Below are positions 46,881 through 58,016 of a stretch of DNA of 64,000 nucleotides, in pieces. Below the pieces are notes generated by a model. That model was not told the origin of the DNA. It made no database searches and saw only the letters and a program-made list of their open reading frames with translations. The translations under genes and the position numbers were made by a program. The stretch comes from Spisula solida (lineage: Eukaryota; Mollusca; Bivalvia; Venerida; Mactridae): the NCBI GenBank assembly GCA_947247005.1, contig OX365948.1, positions 53,427,401 to 53,491,400 of the forward strand, in the 5' to 3' direction. Positions within the stretch are counted from its first letter, which is position 1; the number at the start of each line of letters is the position of its first letter.

Positions 46881-48100
46881 TAGTTAGAACAAATTAAGTT
46901 TTAATGATTGAAAAGGGCGGAGCAAGCGAAGCGACACCTTTTTGGTAATTAAAATTTACTTAACTGGCTTAGAACATAACCTTCTGCATTTTAATTGGCC
47001 GATAGAAATTAGCGCTAACACATGACGTCAAGTCTGTTAAGAGAAAATTTTAATGATACATGTAACATTTTCATTTAACCGCCAAAATTCTGCGTTTTCA
47101 TTGGCTTATAATGTAGGTTATATTCTAATGGAACACACTATTCCCTTTGGAAGCAATATTTTTGGAACATAAACAACACACTGTGTTAATGTTAATTTAA
47201 TGTTCGTTTATTGCATGACGTACGACATGTTCATTGTTCTTGTTCCTCTACTGACTTTAAATTCTTGTGTGTATGTGCGAGGCATGTGCTGCGTGCGCTG
47301 AGCGTATTAGTATTATGTAATGTGTACGGCATGTGAGCGTTTGTGATGCGTGCGCTGTGCGTATTATTAGTGTCAGTTTGATGTGAGCGTTTGCTGGCGT
47401 GCGGGCATGTTTAGGTATGCGTGCATGCATGCGCTACCGTACATACATTAGATTTAAAATGTATTAGTAAATATAGATGTCATATAGTTTAAGATATTTA
47501 GTACAATTAGGTGTGTGTCAACTTGCATGGTAACGTATGTTTGTTGCCGCGACGCAAAAATGTTTTTGTTTTATCTCACAAGGTCGACCCTGTATACAGG
47601 TATTGCAGGTTATAAGGTGGAAATTTCTAATACAATATAGTCAATTTCGTGCAGTTAGCTTTATATGACCGTACATATGGTCAGTTTTTAATGTTGTATT
47701 TCTGTATATTTAAAGCGTTCTATGAATTTATCGCCGTTACTATTGTATGTAGTGTTGCCATTGTACGTGGTCCTCTGGCGTTATGTTGGCTAAAGCAAGA
47801 CAGAAATACCCATAAATTCAGACAGTAAAATAATGTTGTTAGTAATCTTCTTTTGCATCGATATAATGTCAGACAGCCTTTCATATGGAAGTAGCACTTT
47901 TGTAACAATTTGCTCAACCTGTCTAAACGCTTGCACGTTTGCTACCCCGGAAAGCACATCGCAACATCAAGTTCTAAACTTTGTATGCACGTTGAAAAGA
48001 AGTTAAGAAAAAATAAAATAAAAGGGATTACCTGAATACATATAAATACTTTATTAAAGAGTTATTCGGTATAATAATATCCAATAAATGTACCACCTTA
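46881..48100. other. Spacer
   Basis: No gene supported. 47270-47430 is rich in gtgcg/gcatg words; further weak copies of ggaagcaatatttttggaac occur at about 47150. Confidence 0.4.
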
Positions 48101-48420
48101 GACAAGCATGTGTTAGCTACCACGAAACATCAATGTCCAAGTTTAAAATCGAAGGGAGGTCACTCTTACCGACTTAAAATTCGACGTTTAGAGTGAGCTC
48201 CCATGGTTACTAAGTTATATCACTCTTGTCGACTTAACAATATGGCGACCAGGGTGATCTCCCCTGAATATCAAAACTTTTTTATCGACATTAAGCATGA
48301 AGGTTCGAGGTACTCAATGAAAGTCAATCTTGCCGATTTGATAATAAGGCTGTAATAGTAAAAGTATGATGTTAAGAGTGATCGCCCCAGAATATCAAGG
48401 AGGTCAATCTTACCTGACTG
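48101..48420. repeat. Degenerate repeat, roughly 60-70-bp spacing
   Basis: Repeated words gaggtcactcttaccgactt, gagtgagctcccatgg and agggtgatctcccctgaat recur four to five times. Confidence 0.55.
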
Positions 48421-48781
48421 AGACATCCTTCAACTGTTTATATGTACGAGCGTGTTCGTGGAGTGCTCAAAACAATTCACGATACTTGAGTTATTAGTAT
48501 TTTTACACAATACTTATTTGCATGATTTATTAGTACTCAACCGCTTTACGCACCGGATCGTCTCTGCACGCTGTCACTTTGGTTCTTCGACAATTTTCTC
48601 CGTAGTATACATTCTCCTCAAACTACACCAGTCAGCAGCGGACGCAAGTTCCACCGTATACCGAATTCTAGGCGTAGTAGCGATTCACCACAGGAATTTG
48701 AACAACATGGGTGCTATGCAAATGTAGAAGTAAGTACTGATTTAGTTTCTGCTCAAAATCATAGGTAACTGTATCATTGAA
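48421..48781. other. Spacer
   Basis: The 91-codon ORF at 48452-48727 (starts MFVECSKQFTILELL) matches no family I know and is not claimed as a gene. Confidence 0.35.
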
Positions 48782-48890
48782 ACATTTTTTTAAATGAAGA
48801 AAAAAATGAAAAACAAATGAAAAAAAATGAAAAAAAAATGAAAAAAAAAATGAAAAAAAAATGAGAAAAAATGAAAAAAAATGTAAAATT
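48782..48890. repeat. (tgaaaaaaa)n microsatellite
   Basis: Run of tgaaaaaa-type units of varying length. Confidence 0.95.
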
Positions 48891-49083
48891 TATATATCTA
48901 ATAGATACCAATTTCTGTAAAACATCTTCATCAATGATACATTTACCTGCGCTCAAAATCATAGTTCAACCAACACTATCCCCAACCCCTGTAGAAGCTA
49001 CACATAGACACTCTATCTTACCCCTGTAGGAACATGATAATATGAAGCATCTTCTATAGACTATACAGCTTCTTTTAGGGATC

Positions 49084-49339
49084 TGGCCTCGATCTCCCGA
49101 AGCATCTCAAGTAGAAATCTCATCTCAAATTGAGATTTTGCTCAAATTAGAGTCTGAGTTACAGACAAATCTGAAGTTGAAGTTCTTGACATTTTACTAT
49201 AATAAACCCAAAATAATGTTTCTGTTTTGTGATACCAGTTTTGAGTCCAATCTCAACATGGAAATTCACTAAACGAGGTGTGACAATATTTGAGCTGAGA
49301 TTTTTCTCATATTGAGATGCTTCGGGAGATCGGGGCCAG
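49084..49339. mobile_element. TIR MITE, about 256 bp
   Basis: Inverted ends tggcctcgatctcccgaagc and gcttcgggagatcggggcca, with further mirrored atctcaa/ttgagat words inside. No ORF. Confidence 0.85.
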
Positions 49340-49448
49340 CACGCTGTTAGGGAGAGAGCACTAGACTCAGATAATACTACATGCCTGATAAACTCCTTTC
49401 ACTATCTATATACATGTATCTACTAGTAGAATAGAATAGTTGCAATAT

Positions 49449-49880
49449 GTACGAGTTTAGCTCAGTGGTAACGCACTGGGCTGTCAATCCAGAGGTCGTG
49501 GGTTCAATCCCTGGCATCGGAACTTGACATTTCGGAAATATTTATAATAGATCCCGCTATATCTGGCCGTGTGGTCTGCAAAGTATCTGGAAGTGCCAGG
49601 AAGCTGTGTATCGGTGCTATACACCGGGCACATTAAAGAACCAGGCTGTCTATTCGAAATAAGAGCTAGGCGCACCTCTGCAGCGCCGGACATGCCTGTA
49701 TCTAATGTTTCTCTCTCACTTCAGGGGCTTTCTCTCAGTCTGTCCCTCTGGTCAGATCATGCTGTATCTGCACTGGTAGAGGATGCACCTGCGCCCTTGT
49801 GGCTGCAACATGGGTAAAGTGCCTTTGAACGTGCGTTCGCATGAAAAGGGCGCTATATAAATCTGGTATATTTATTTTAC
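49449..49880 (+). repeat. tRNA-derived SINE, about 430 bp
   Basis: The head looks very like a tRNA: D-arm tagctcagtggtaacgca, anticodon arm ctggg-ctgtcaa-tccag (anticodon GTC, Asp), T-arm gtggg-ttcaatc-cctgg. The acceptor stem does not pair and about 350 bp of body follow, ending gcgctatataaatctggtat, so it is a SINE, not a tRNA gene. Its tail matches the fragment at 21490-21587. Confidence 0.82.
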
Positions 49881-50149
49881 GAGTAAGTTAGCAACGTCAA
49901 CACTACCTTATATGGGCCGTAGGTGGTTTGTTCCTTCTGATCAGAAGACGATCAATAAGTGCGGTTTAAAAATAGTTTATTGACATAGATGTAGTATCAT
50001 TTCATCGAAGAAACATAATAATTTAAAGTTAAAAGCGTCAGACTATAATGGAAGTTAATTATTGTGTAGTGGACATAGGTTGTTGAACAGAAACAACTTA
50101 TCCCCGTAACCCATACATAAACTAACCCTTCCCATAGTCCACCAAGCAC

Positions 50150-52010
50150 TACCCATAGACTATCCGAATCCATAGACCATTCCTACCCATAAAGAATTCC
50201 TATCCATAGACCATTCCAACCCATAAACCATCCCTACTCATAAACCATCCCTACTCATAGACCATCCCTACTCATAGACCATCCCTACTCATAGACCATC
50301 CCTACTCATAGACCATCCCTACTCATAGACCATCCCTACTCATAAACCATCCCTACTCATATATCATCCCTACCCATAGACCATCCCTACTCATAGACCA
50401 TCCCTTCTCATAGACCATTCCTACTCATAAACCATTCCTACTCATAGACCATCCCTACTCATAGACCATCCCTACTCATAGACCATCCCTTCTCATAGAC
50501 CATTCCTACTCATAAACCATTCCTACTCATAGACCATCCCTACTCATAGACCATCCCTACTCATAGACCATCCCTACTCATAGACCATCCCTACTCATAG
50601 ACCATCCCTTCTCATAGACCATTCCTACTCATAAACCATTCCTACTCATAGACCATCCCTACTCATGGACCATCCCTACTCATAGACCATCCCTACTCAT
50701 ATATCATCCCTACCCATAGACCATTCCTACCCATAAACCATCCCTACTCATAGACCATCCCTACTCATAAACCATTCCTACTCATAGACCATCCCTACTC
50801 ATAGACCATCCCTACTCATAAACCATCCCTACTCATAGACCATCCCTACCCATAAACCATCCCTACTCATAGACCATCCCTACTCATAAACCACCCCTAC
50901 TCATAGACCATCCCTACTCATAAACCATCCCTACTCATAGACCATCCCTACTCATAAACCACCCCTACTCATAGACCATCCCTACTCATAAACCATCCCT
51001 ACTCATAGACCATCCCTACTCATAAACCATCCCTACACATAGACCATCCCTACTCATAGACCAACCCTACTCATAGACCAACCCTACTCATAGACCAACC
51101 CTACTCATAGACCATCCCTACTCATAAACCATCCCTACTCATATACCATCCCTACTCATAGACCATCCCTACTCATAAACCATCCCTACTCATAGACCAT
51201 CCCTACCCATAAACCATCCCTACTCATAGACCATCCCTACTCATAAACCATTCCTACTCATAGACCATCCCTACCCATATACCATCCCTACTCATATACC
51301 ATCCCTACTCATATACCATCCCTACTCATAGACCATCCCTACTCATAGACTATCCCTACTCATAAACCATCCCTACTCATAGACCATTCCTACTCATAGA
51401 CCATCCCTACTCATATACCATCCCTATTCATAGACTATCCCTACTCATAGACCATCCCTACCCATAAACCATCCCTACTCATAGACCGTCCCTACTCGTA
51501 AAACAACCCTACTCATAGACCATCCCTACTCATATACCATCCCTACTCTTATACAACCCCTACCCATAGACCATCCCTACCCATAGACCATCCCTACTCA
51601 TAGACCATCCTTTCCCATAGACCATCCCTACTCATAGACCAACCCTACTCATATACCATCCCTACCCATAGACCATTCCTACTCATAGACCATCCCTACC
51701 CATAGACCATCCCTACTCATAGACCATCCCTACCCATATACCATCCCTACTCATAGACCATCCCTACTCATAGACCCTCCTTACTCATATACCATCCCTA
51801 CTCATATACCATCCCTACTCATATACCATCCCTACCTATAGACCATCCCTACCAATAGACCATCCCTACCCATAGACCATCCCTACCCATATACCATCCC
51901 TACCCATAGACCATCCCTATCCATATACCATCCCTACCCATATACCATCCCTACCCATATACCAACCCTACACATAGACCAACCCTACCCATACACAACA
52001 CCCTGTCATC
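50150..52010. repeat. 17-bp minisatellite, about 108 copies
   Basis: Unit catagaccatccctact (17 bp), with variants cataaaccat, catataccat and cttctcat. A higher-order block (ttctcatagaccattcctac plus neighbours) repeats several times between 50400 and 50640. The array ends about 460 bp before the unit 3 exon A. Confidence 0.97.
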
Positions 52011-52467
52011 CCTGCCTATTAACCACGCATATCCATCAATCATCACCACCCATAAACCATCAATCGTCTTGTTACTACATGTACCATGTTTATCATAAGT
52101 TTTAGCCAATGTGTATACCATAGGTGTTGGTGAACATTCTATTGCCGATGGTCATTTATTCAATGCATAGTGTACTGGATTTCAAAACTCAACATTATCT
52201 TAAATGTCATGATGACGAAATTACAAATTTTAGACCAATTAGAACGAAGGTTTTTCCCCACCCACTTCAGTGCTTATGATTAGTTTAAACAAATTTCATA
52301 GCCAACCAAATAATAAATCAAATTGCAAATTAATGGCTTGAGCAAAACGTTCCAAAACTAAGTTCCTACTCGCACAAAACGCCCAGGAATTATACCCCTT
52401 ATAAGTGGCGGAATTGTGAATGCTATACGTCATGCAAAGATAATGGCTGACGATACTGCAATTTCAG
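52011..52467. other. Spacer between the minisatellite and unit 3
   Basis: No T1 N-terminal exon visible. The ATG at 52416 is in frame with exon A but reads through the acceptor; I treat that stretch as intron. Confidence 0.5.
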
Positions 52468-52736
52468 GTGAGCTTCATGTTCCGTTAGAAGTATGTGGAG
52501 CTGTTGTAAAACGAGAATTAGACTACTGGCAGATCACAGAGAAGCATATCAAATCATGTTGTCTAAGGAATTACCGGACATACATAGAAAATCAACGAAT
52601 TCTGGAAAGATTTAACCATAGTGTTCTGATGCACCAACAAATGAGAATCGACACGACTGGGCTGGAAGGTTGGGAGTACTATCGGACGAAAATGTGGATG
52701 TTTCTGGAATATCCGAGGACATCTAGACCGGCTATG
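52468..52736 (+). CDS. Kv channel unit 3, exon A (C-terminal half of T1 domain, pre-S1)
   Basis: Codes 89 full residues after a split glycine codon (atttcag|gt gag, phase 1). It starts ELHVPLEVCGAVVKRE with zinc ligands His3, Cys9 and Cys30-Cys31. Unlike the other three units, the residue after the Cys pair is Leu (CCL, codon cta), where Kv3-type T1 domains and the sister units have Trp. It ends ...LEYPRTSRPAM at donor atg|gtatgt, phase 0. If translation began at the in-frame ATG at 52416, an N-terminally truncated channel lacking half of T1 would result; I think this unlikely because the acceptor is conserved in all units. Confidence 0.93.
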
Positions 52737-52812
52737 GTATGTCTCCCTGATAGTGATGACTGTTTCTTAGCAAGTTTTGAACTAATTTATTTTACATGGG
52801 TAGTGCAACATG

Positions 52813-53135
52813 TTTACATCATATCCCATCATGTGTAACATATTTAAAACTTATCCCGTCATGTGTTACATATTTAAAACTTATCCCATCATGTGTTACA
52901 TATTTAAAACTTATCCCATCATGTGTTACATATTTAAAACTTATCCCATCATGTGTTACATATTTACAACTTATCCCACCATGTGTTACATATTTAAAAC
53001 TTATCCCATCATGTGTTACATATATAAAACTTATCACATCATGTGTTACATATTTAAAACTTATCCCATCATGTGTTACATATTTAAAACTTATCCCATC
53101 ATGTGTAACATGATTTCACCTTATCCCATCATGTG
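52813..53135. repeat. 30-bp minisatellite in the unit 3 intron
   Basis: Eleven copies of atgtgttacatatttaaaac followed by ttatcccatc. ORFs running through it in three frames are artefacts. Confidence 0.97.
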
Positions 53136-53186
53136 TAACATGTTTGCAAAGTGTCCAATTATGTGTAAATCTGCTATAGATATATA

Positions 53187-53601
53187 CAGTGCCCACCAAA
53201 AATAAGTATACAGTAAATAAATGTTGCAAAATTAAACTTGGTTAAATTATTCAATATCTGTTTACCAGACGGTCAAAATAATACTAGTTTCTGAAACTAC
53301 AGTTACTAAATGAGTCAAAATAGAGATAGAAATAAAGATGAAGATGTTCGGAACTAAAATGACCATGTGATCAAAAAGGCTGAATTTTTCATCTTTTTGG
53401 GACAAAGTTATCATTCAAGAGGGACAAAGAAACATTATATTTTGCATCTGGGGTACCAATTAATGTATGGCCTTTCGATTTAATAAACAAACATATTCCC
53501 TTTCTTCAAATATATTGTTGCTTCACTGTTCTGCAAGTAGCAATATTACAGGCAAGTTAATGGACAAATAACATCTGTATACTTATTTTTGGTGGGCAGT
53601 G
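53187..53601. mobile_element. Tc1/mariner-type MITE, 415 bp
   Basis: Inverted ends cagtgcccaccaaaaataag and cttatttttggtgggcagtg (one mismatch), with TA on each side (53185-53186 and 53602-53603). No transposase. Confidence 0.88.
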
Positions 53602-53774
53602 TATGTATCTTATCTTGTGAAGCATGTTAATGAGATGCGTGACATTTTCGTATTCACTAGAAGCACTGAAATTAGAGACACAGATAAGTGTCCGAACTTG
53701 TTTCTAAAATTATTTCATGACGACATACACCTTGTTTCAACCATAGTTCAATGGATTTATCCCTTCTATTGCAG

Positions 53775-54912
53775 GTATTTGGAGTCATTTCTCTGATGTT
53801 TGTGGTATTGTCCATTCTTGGCTTCTGTCTGGAAACCTTGCCAGATTTACGTCCTGTCAATGTGACGTTAGACATGAACACGACTAAGCATCATTGTGAA
53901 GGGCAAAATGTCAGTGCCAGTACAATTCTTGTTCCAAACGAAGGGTTAACACTTTTAGACATGATCTGCACCATCTATTTCACTTTAGAATTGATCGTCC
54001 GCTTCATTTTCTCACCGAACAAGCGCAGCTTTGTGCTCTCCGCCATGAACTTCATCGACCTGTTGGCGCTCGTCCCGCTGTACATGCAATTGATTCTCAA
54101 CACAGACGCATTCAAATATTGCTACGCGAACAAAGGTTATATATTTGAAATAATGTTCATTTTGAGGATTATTCGAATGTTTCGAATCTTTCATCTGGTG
54201 AAACATTATCAAGCTCTGCAAATATTGCTCTATGCCCTGAAGGCAAGCATCCAAGAGTTGTTTATGTTACTGATATTTCTTCTAATCGGAATGCTTGTAT
54301 TTGCTACGATGATTTACTATGCAGAGAGAGAAGATGCTTTTAATCAGGGATCTCAGTTTTCTACCATTCCGCTTGGTTTCTGGTGGGCAATCATAACAAT
54401 GACCACAGTTGGTTATGGCGACATTGCGCCTTCTACGCCGTTGGGTTACATTGTTGGCACTTGCTGTGCAGTTAGTGGTGTGCTCATGGTGGCTTTAACG
54501 ATCCCTGTAATATCGAACAATTTTACACTGTTTTATACCCATGTGAGATCCCGAAGGCGTGGCTCAGCGAGAAGCATCTCTAGCACCATTGGCGACGATG
54601 ATGACGTCATGGATGACGTAGAATCTAAGTTATACATTAACACGTGGCGAACATCCCACGGATCAGTGATTCTAAATGAAAAACGAGTTGTGAGGAGAAG
54701 AAGGAGAGATTCTAATATATCAACAGTAACTGCCGACTTGCGTTCAAGACGACGCAGTGGACGGAACGGTGTGATCTGCTCCGGTAACGACCATCTGGCT
54801 TGTCAGTCGATGATGACAATGGGTTCCTCTGGATTAACGGGTAACAATCATGAATATCTGTCCATTGTTGAGAAGAGAGAGAGATGTCAGTCCGAGGATA
54901 TAATCAATTCTG
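53775..54912 (+). CDS. Kv channel unit 3, exon B (S1-S6, pore, cytoplasmic tail)
   Basis: Codes 379 residues plus one base. It starts VFGVISLMF in S1. The S1-S2 loop has three sequons (NVT, NTT, NVS). S4 RIIRMFRIFHLVK is unchanged from units 1 and 2, S5 carries FATMIYYAER, the filter is TMTTVGYGD and S6 ends ALTIPVISNNF. Shared oddities are His at K5, no charge at the first S4 position and T-I-P in S6. The tail is the most divergent of the three: an Asp-rich patch (DDDDVMDDVE), WRTSHGS where units 1 and 2 have RRTSNGS, and a polybasic run (RRRRRDS). It ends ...SEDIINS before donor ctg|gtatgt at 54913. Without splicing it would stop at 54951-54953. The frame is fully open. Confidence 0.94.
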
Positions 54913-54959
54913 GTATGTATATAGCACAATGTTATATCAATGTCACAGGGTGAGAAATA

Positions 54960-55035
54960 TGCAGTCTAACAGGGGCTCGAACCCGGAACCCTTCGCTTAC
55001 AGTCGAATGCTCCCCCATTGAGTTATCCTGTCGCA
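54960..55035 (-). repeat. tRNA-like SINE head, reverse
   Basis: On the minus strand: acaggataactcaatggggg (A-box-like) and gggttcgagcccctg (B-box-like). The anticodon arm has an eight-base loop and does not fit a normal tRNA. Confidence 0.6.
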
Positions 55036-55039
55036 TACA

Positions 55040-55330
55040 CTAAAGGGAGGTTGTTCCTTAATGAAGGCTTTATTTCAAGCGAGGCTTGGTCCAAATGAGA
55101 GCTTTTGGCTCACAGGAGATTACTGCTATAGAGGTATTGAGGTAGTGACCAAAGACTGATTACAGTCCAAGAGAGAGTGAGGTATCATAGAGGTTGTTGT
55201 GGTTTAAGAAAGCTTATGATCCAAGAGTAACTTGTCCAAGAGAGGTTGTGACTCAAAAAAGAGGTTATGGCTCAAGAGACAGTGTGGCCTAAAAGAAATT
55301 ATGACTCGAGAGAGTTTGTGGCTGTAGTTT
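55040..55330. repeat. Degenerate gagaggtt-type repeats
   Basis: Recurring agagaggttgtgactcaa and ggctcaagagacagtgtgg words at 20-40-bp spacing. Confidence 0.5.
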
Positions 55331-55724
55331 GCACTGTTTGGTTAGCATATTATCATATTTGGAGCCCACGTTATATCACTGAATACTTGTATTAAATCGT
55401 ATCTGATGCATAGCCATTTTCTGTTTCAAACACGGTTTGGCACAAGCTATAAACTGTATGTCACCAGTGCATTAATTTAATATATACAGGGTGTTTAAAA
55501 AGTTTGTTGTCAAAATTAAAAATCATACTAAAATGTATCTGAGTTACGCACACAGTAGCTGTATTTCATGCCAGGAAGATTAGAATAATGGTAGAACATT
55601 CTGGAATTTAGCCTGAAAATTTTACATTCTTCTGATGTCACAAGCATAAACTATTGCAATTTAATTATTGAAACTGTTTTAACTGTACATATTGATAATG
55701 TTGCGAATATTTTTAATTTTACAG

Positions 55725-55738
55725 ATTGCACTGTTTAA
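55725..55738 (+). CDS. Kv channel unit 3, terminal coding exon (D-C-T-V-stop)
   Basis: After the acceptor aattttacag the sequence reads at tgc act gtt taa. Joined to the final G of exon B it gives Asp-Cys-Thr-Val and stop. Same place, phase and length as D-S-P-L in unit 1 and D-S-A-V in unit 2. Cys, not Ser/Thr, sits at the -2 position, so it departs from the strict class I PDZ pattern. Confidence 0.68.
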
Positions 55739-55954
55739 TGAAGAAACTTGTCTCCGATGGTGGACTGAATAATTATGTTAGCACAGCGTTATGTGAGACT
55801 AAAAGTAGTCACATATGAAAATAACGGATATGTCCAAGTTTTTTTAGCCACATAAAACCCGGATTGGTAGGACGTCCAAACAACTCGGGCACTGGGTTGT
55901 TGATTTTCATGGATAGAAAACATTGAAGTATCACAGCAACTTATTATTGCACGA
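55739..55954. other. Downstream of unit 3
   Basis: Probable 3' UTR, not delimited. Confidence 0.4.
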
Positions 55955-56246
55955 TTAAAGCGTCACATTTAAGTGTGTCACACACGTGTTAATAGTGTTT
56001 TAAAGAATCTCAAATGTTGAAGCTCAAAAACAAAGAAAGCTCACACAAATGCGTTATAATTGAGTGTGTTACATAGTGCTTGTTAAAAGGAATGCTCAAA
56101 TGGTGAAGCTTTTAAATACAACACAAAGCTTAGATAAATGCGTCACAATGGAGTGTGTTACCTAGTGTTTTTTGTTGTGAATATTTTCAAATGATGAAGC
56201 TTTAAAATACAAAAAGCTAATGTAAATGCACTCAATTGAGTATGTA
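55955..56246. repeat. Tandem repeat, about 100-bp unit, 3 copies
   Basis: Unit features gcgtcacaatggagtgtgtt, acctagtgtttt and caaatgatgaagcttt-like words, three times. Confidence 0.8.
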
Positions 56247-56439
56247 AAGCCTAGGTCCCATTGAGCATGTTTGTCCCAATGAGCATTTTTGGCCTCGGGG
56301 ATGTACTCCCAATCTAAATTAATGTCGGGGGCAGGTGGTTCCTAGTGGTCGAGGCGAAGCTTTGGGAATTCGTGTGACATCGGGTTGAAATTTGAGGCAT
56401 AGTAGTGGGCCATTGGGGGCATCGGTGGCACCTAGGCTT
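56247..56439. mobile_element. TIR MITE, about 193 bp
   Basis: The left end aagcctaggtcccattgag and right end ggtggcacctaggctt are inverted. It contains a chance aat gtc ggg ggc (NVGG) at 56321, rejected as a T1 exon. Confidence 0.7.
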
Positions 56440-56797
56440 AACTTAGTGTTGTTGTTTATTAAGAAGCTTTAAAGTGCAAAACTAAGCTAAGATTGAGGAG
56501 AATTTAGTGTGTATAAATAGTTCTGATTGATATGCTGTTTGGAGATGTCATGGCAAGCAAGAACTGATCTAATCCATCAAATTGACATGTTCGCGTGCTT
56601 TTATAACCACGTGATTCTGGGAAGTGTAATGTACGCGTGTTACTTTCTTTCAAATTTTATGAACCTATTATATTGACCACACGATCTAAGTACCGATGTA
56701 AAATAAGTGTCAATAAGTGTCAATTGATATTCAAAATTCATAGTTTCGCGCCAATTAGCGTATAACACTGAATTCCACTGATATTTCTTAATTTTAG
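56440..56797. other. Spacer
   Basis: Nothing recognised. Confidence 0.35.
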
Positions 56798-57185
56798 CTC
56801 ACCTGTCACTTAGTGACAATGTGAGCTTTTGTGATCGCTCTTCGCCCGTCCTCCGTCCGTCCATGCGTGCGTCAACAATTCATTTAAACAACATCTCCTT
56901 TGAAACCACTCGGTCAATTGTTTTGAAACTTACAATTTAAGATACTTGAATGGTCCTCTGCACGATTCCTTGAAATAGTTCTGATTCCTTAAAAGACATG
57001 GCGCCAGTGGTGGGTTCTGTTTCATAAATAGCTATATAGTGAAGTTTTTAAAATGTTTTTCTCCGAAACCACTGGTCCGATTTCAAAATAATTCTACACG
57101 CATGATCCTTTGGTGACCCTCTACAGAATTCCTTGAAATCATTTTGATTCATCATGGGGCTTGACAATAAAGACCTGTCATTCAC
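56798..57185 (+). repeat. Dispersed repeat REP-C
   Basis: Begins agctcacctgtcacttagtg with gtcctccgtccgtccatgcg, then pieces typical of a common bivalve repeat (ttgaaaccactcggtcaatt; recollection, not searched). One copy seen in this window. Confidence 0.6.
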
Positions 57186-57853
57186 CAATAGCTAGCTGGT
57201 GGGCACATTTGCATATACTTTTGTATACAAACAGTATCTCTCCTATTAACATCGTGACTTTATAGTTTACATTTGTATTCGTCATATGATAAAGATAATT
57301 AATTTTAACAATGTAACATAGTCTAAATTGATAGGAGTTAATAAGGTCCTCAAATCGCCTCATACCTTCCTTGATAATCTGGATTTTTACAGGACCACAT
57401 TTTAATTTAGTACCATTGCACACGCAATATATACATATTTGTAATTGTTTCATGTTTTCTTCATTTTTACTTGAATATTAAGAATGAACTAAAAGTCTTT
57501 CCTCTGTATCGTACGCTGTAAGAGATCACTAAAGCATTGTTTTGACAGCGATACGCCGGCATCGTGGAGCCTCTGAAATATTGCAATATTAAGTATTGCA
57601 ACATTATTTACAAACACATCTCAGCTATCGGAAATATGTATGTTTTTATTCATCTAGCGCATGTTGTAAATATGATATGTAGTAATATCCACGAAAACGT
57701 TGAAGCATCTTTCTTTTCTGAAGATTTATTCAAAAGATGTATTCGAATACAAAACGGCTCTTTATACTGTTTTTGTGAATTTGTTATTCTGAAGTAAATC
57801 GTAAGGTTAAATGCTTTGGCACATGGTTTCAAATTATCTGAGTGTACCCTATA
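57186..57853. other. Spacer
   Basis: Nothing recognised. ORFs at 57178-57453 (minus) and 57564-57797 (plus) have no known motifs. Confidence 0.4.
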
Positions 57854-58016
57854 AAAAGAGAAGGTAGTGCAGCGGCCATTTTTAGCCACCACGGATATGA
57901 CGTCACAGGAACTGGTATCTGTGTTTGCTGTGACAACGGTAGAAAAACTGGGTACCAGCTTTCGTGACGTGATTTCCGTTGCGGCTAAACATGGTCGCTG
58001 TACTACCTTCTCTTTG
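57854..58016. mobile_element. TIR MITE, about 163 bp
   Basis: Inverted ends aaagagaaggtagtgcagcg and cgctgtactaccttctcttt, with mirrored gccatttttagcc / ggctaaacatggt inside. Confidence 0.88.

Larger units (their letters stand above)
52737..53774 (+). other. Unit 3 intron between T1 and S1
   Basis: 1038-bp GT-AG intron, phase 0, donor gtatgt, acceptor cttctattgcag. It contains a 30-bp minisatellite (52813-53135) and a Tc1/mariner-type MITE (53187-53601). Confidence 0.9.
54913..55724 (+). other. Unit 3 terminal intron (proposed)
   Basis: 812 bp, phase 1, donor gtatgt, acceptor tttttaattttacag. It holds a reverse tRNA-like head (54960-55035) and a degenerate repeat (55040-55330). Confidence 0.65.

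Noticed and set aside
48452..48727. 91-codon ORF as a gene
   Set aside because: No recognisable domain, no splice or promoter context, and length expected by chance at this window size.
49449..49525. Functional tRNA-Asp gene
   Set aside because: The acceptor stem does not pair and the sequence continues into a SINE body and tail.
52416..52467. In-frame ATG upstream of unit 3 exon A as the real start
   Set aside because: All four units have an acceptor at the same codon and the other three have no such in-frame start; a protein starting here would lack half of T1.
56321..56380. Possible T1 start (I-N-V-G-G) on the plus strand
   Set aside because: A stop lies two codons upstream and another about 18 codons downstream, no other T1 motif follows, and it falls inside a MITE.
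57854..58016. CRE-like tgacgtca as a regulatory site
   Set aside because: It lies inside a MITE and is not next to a gene start.
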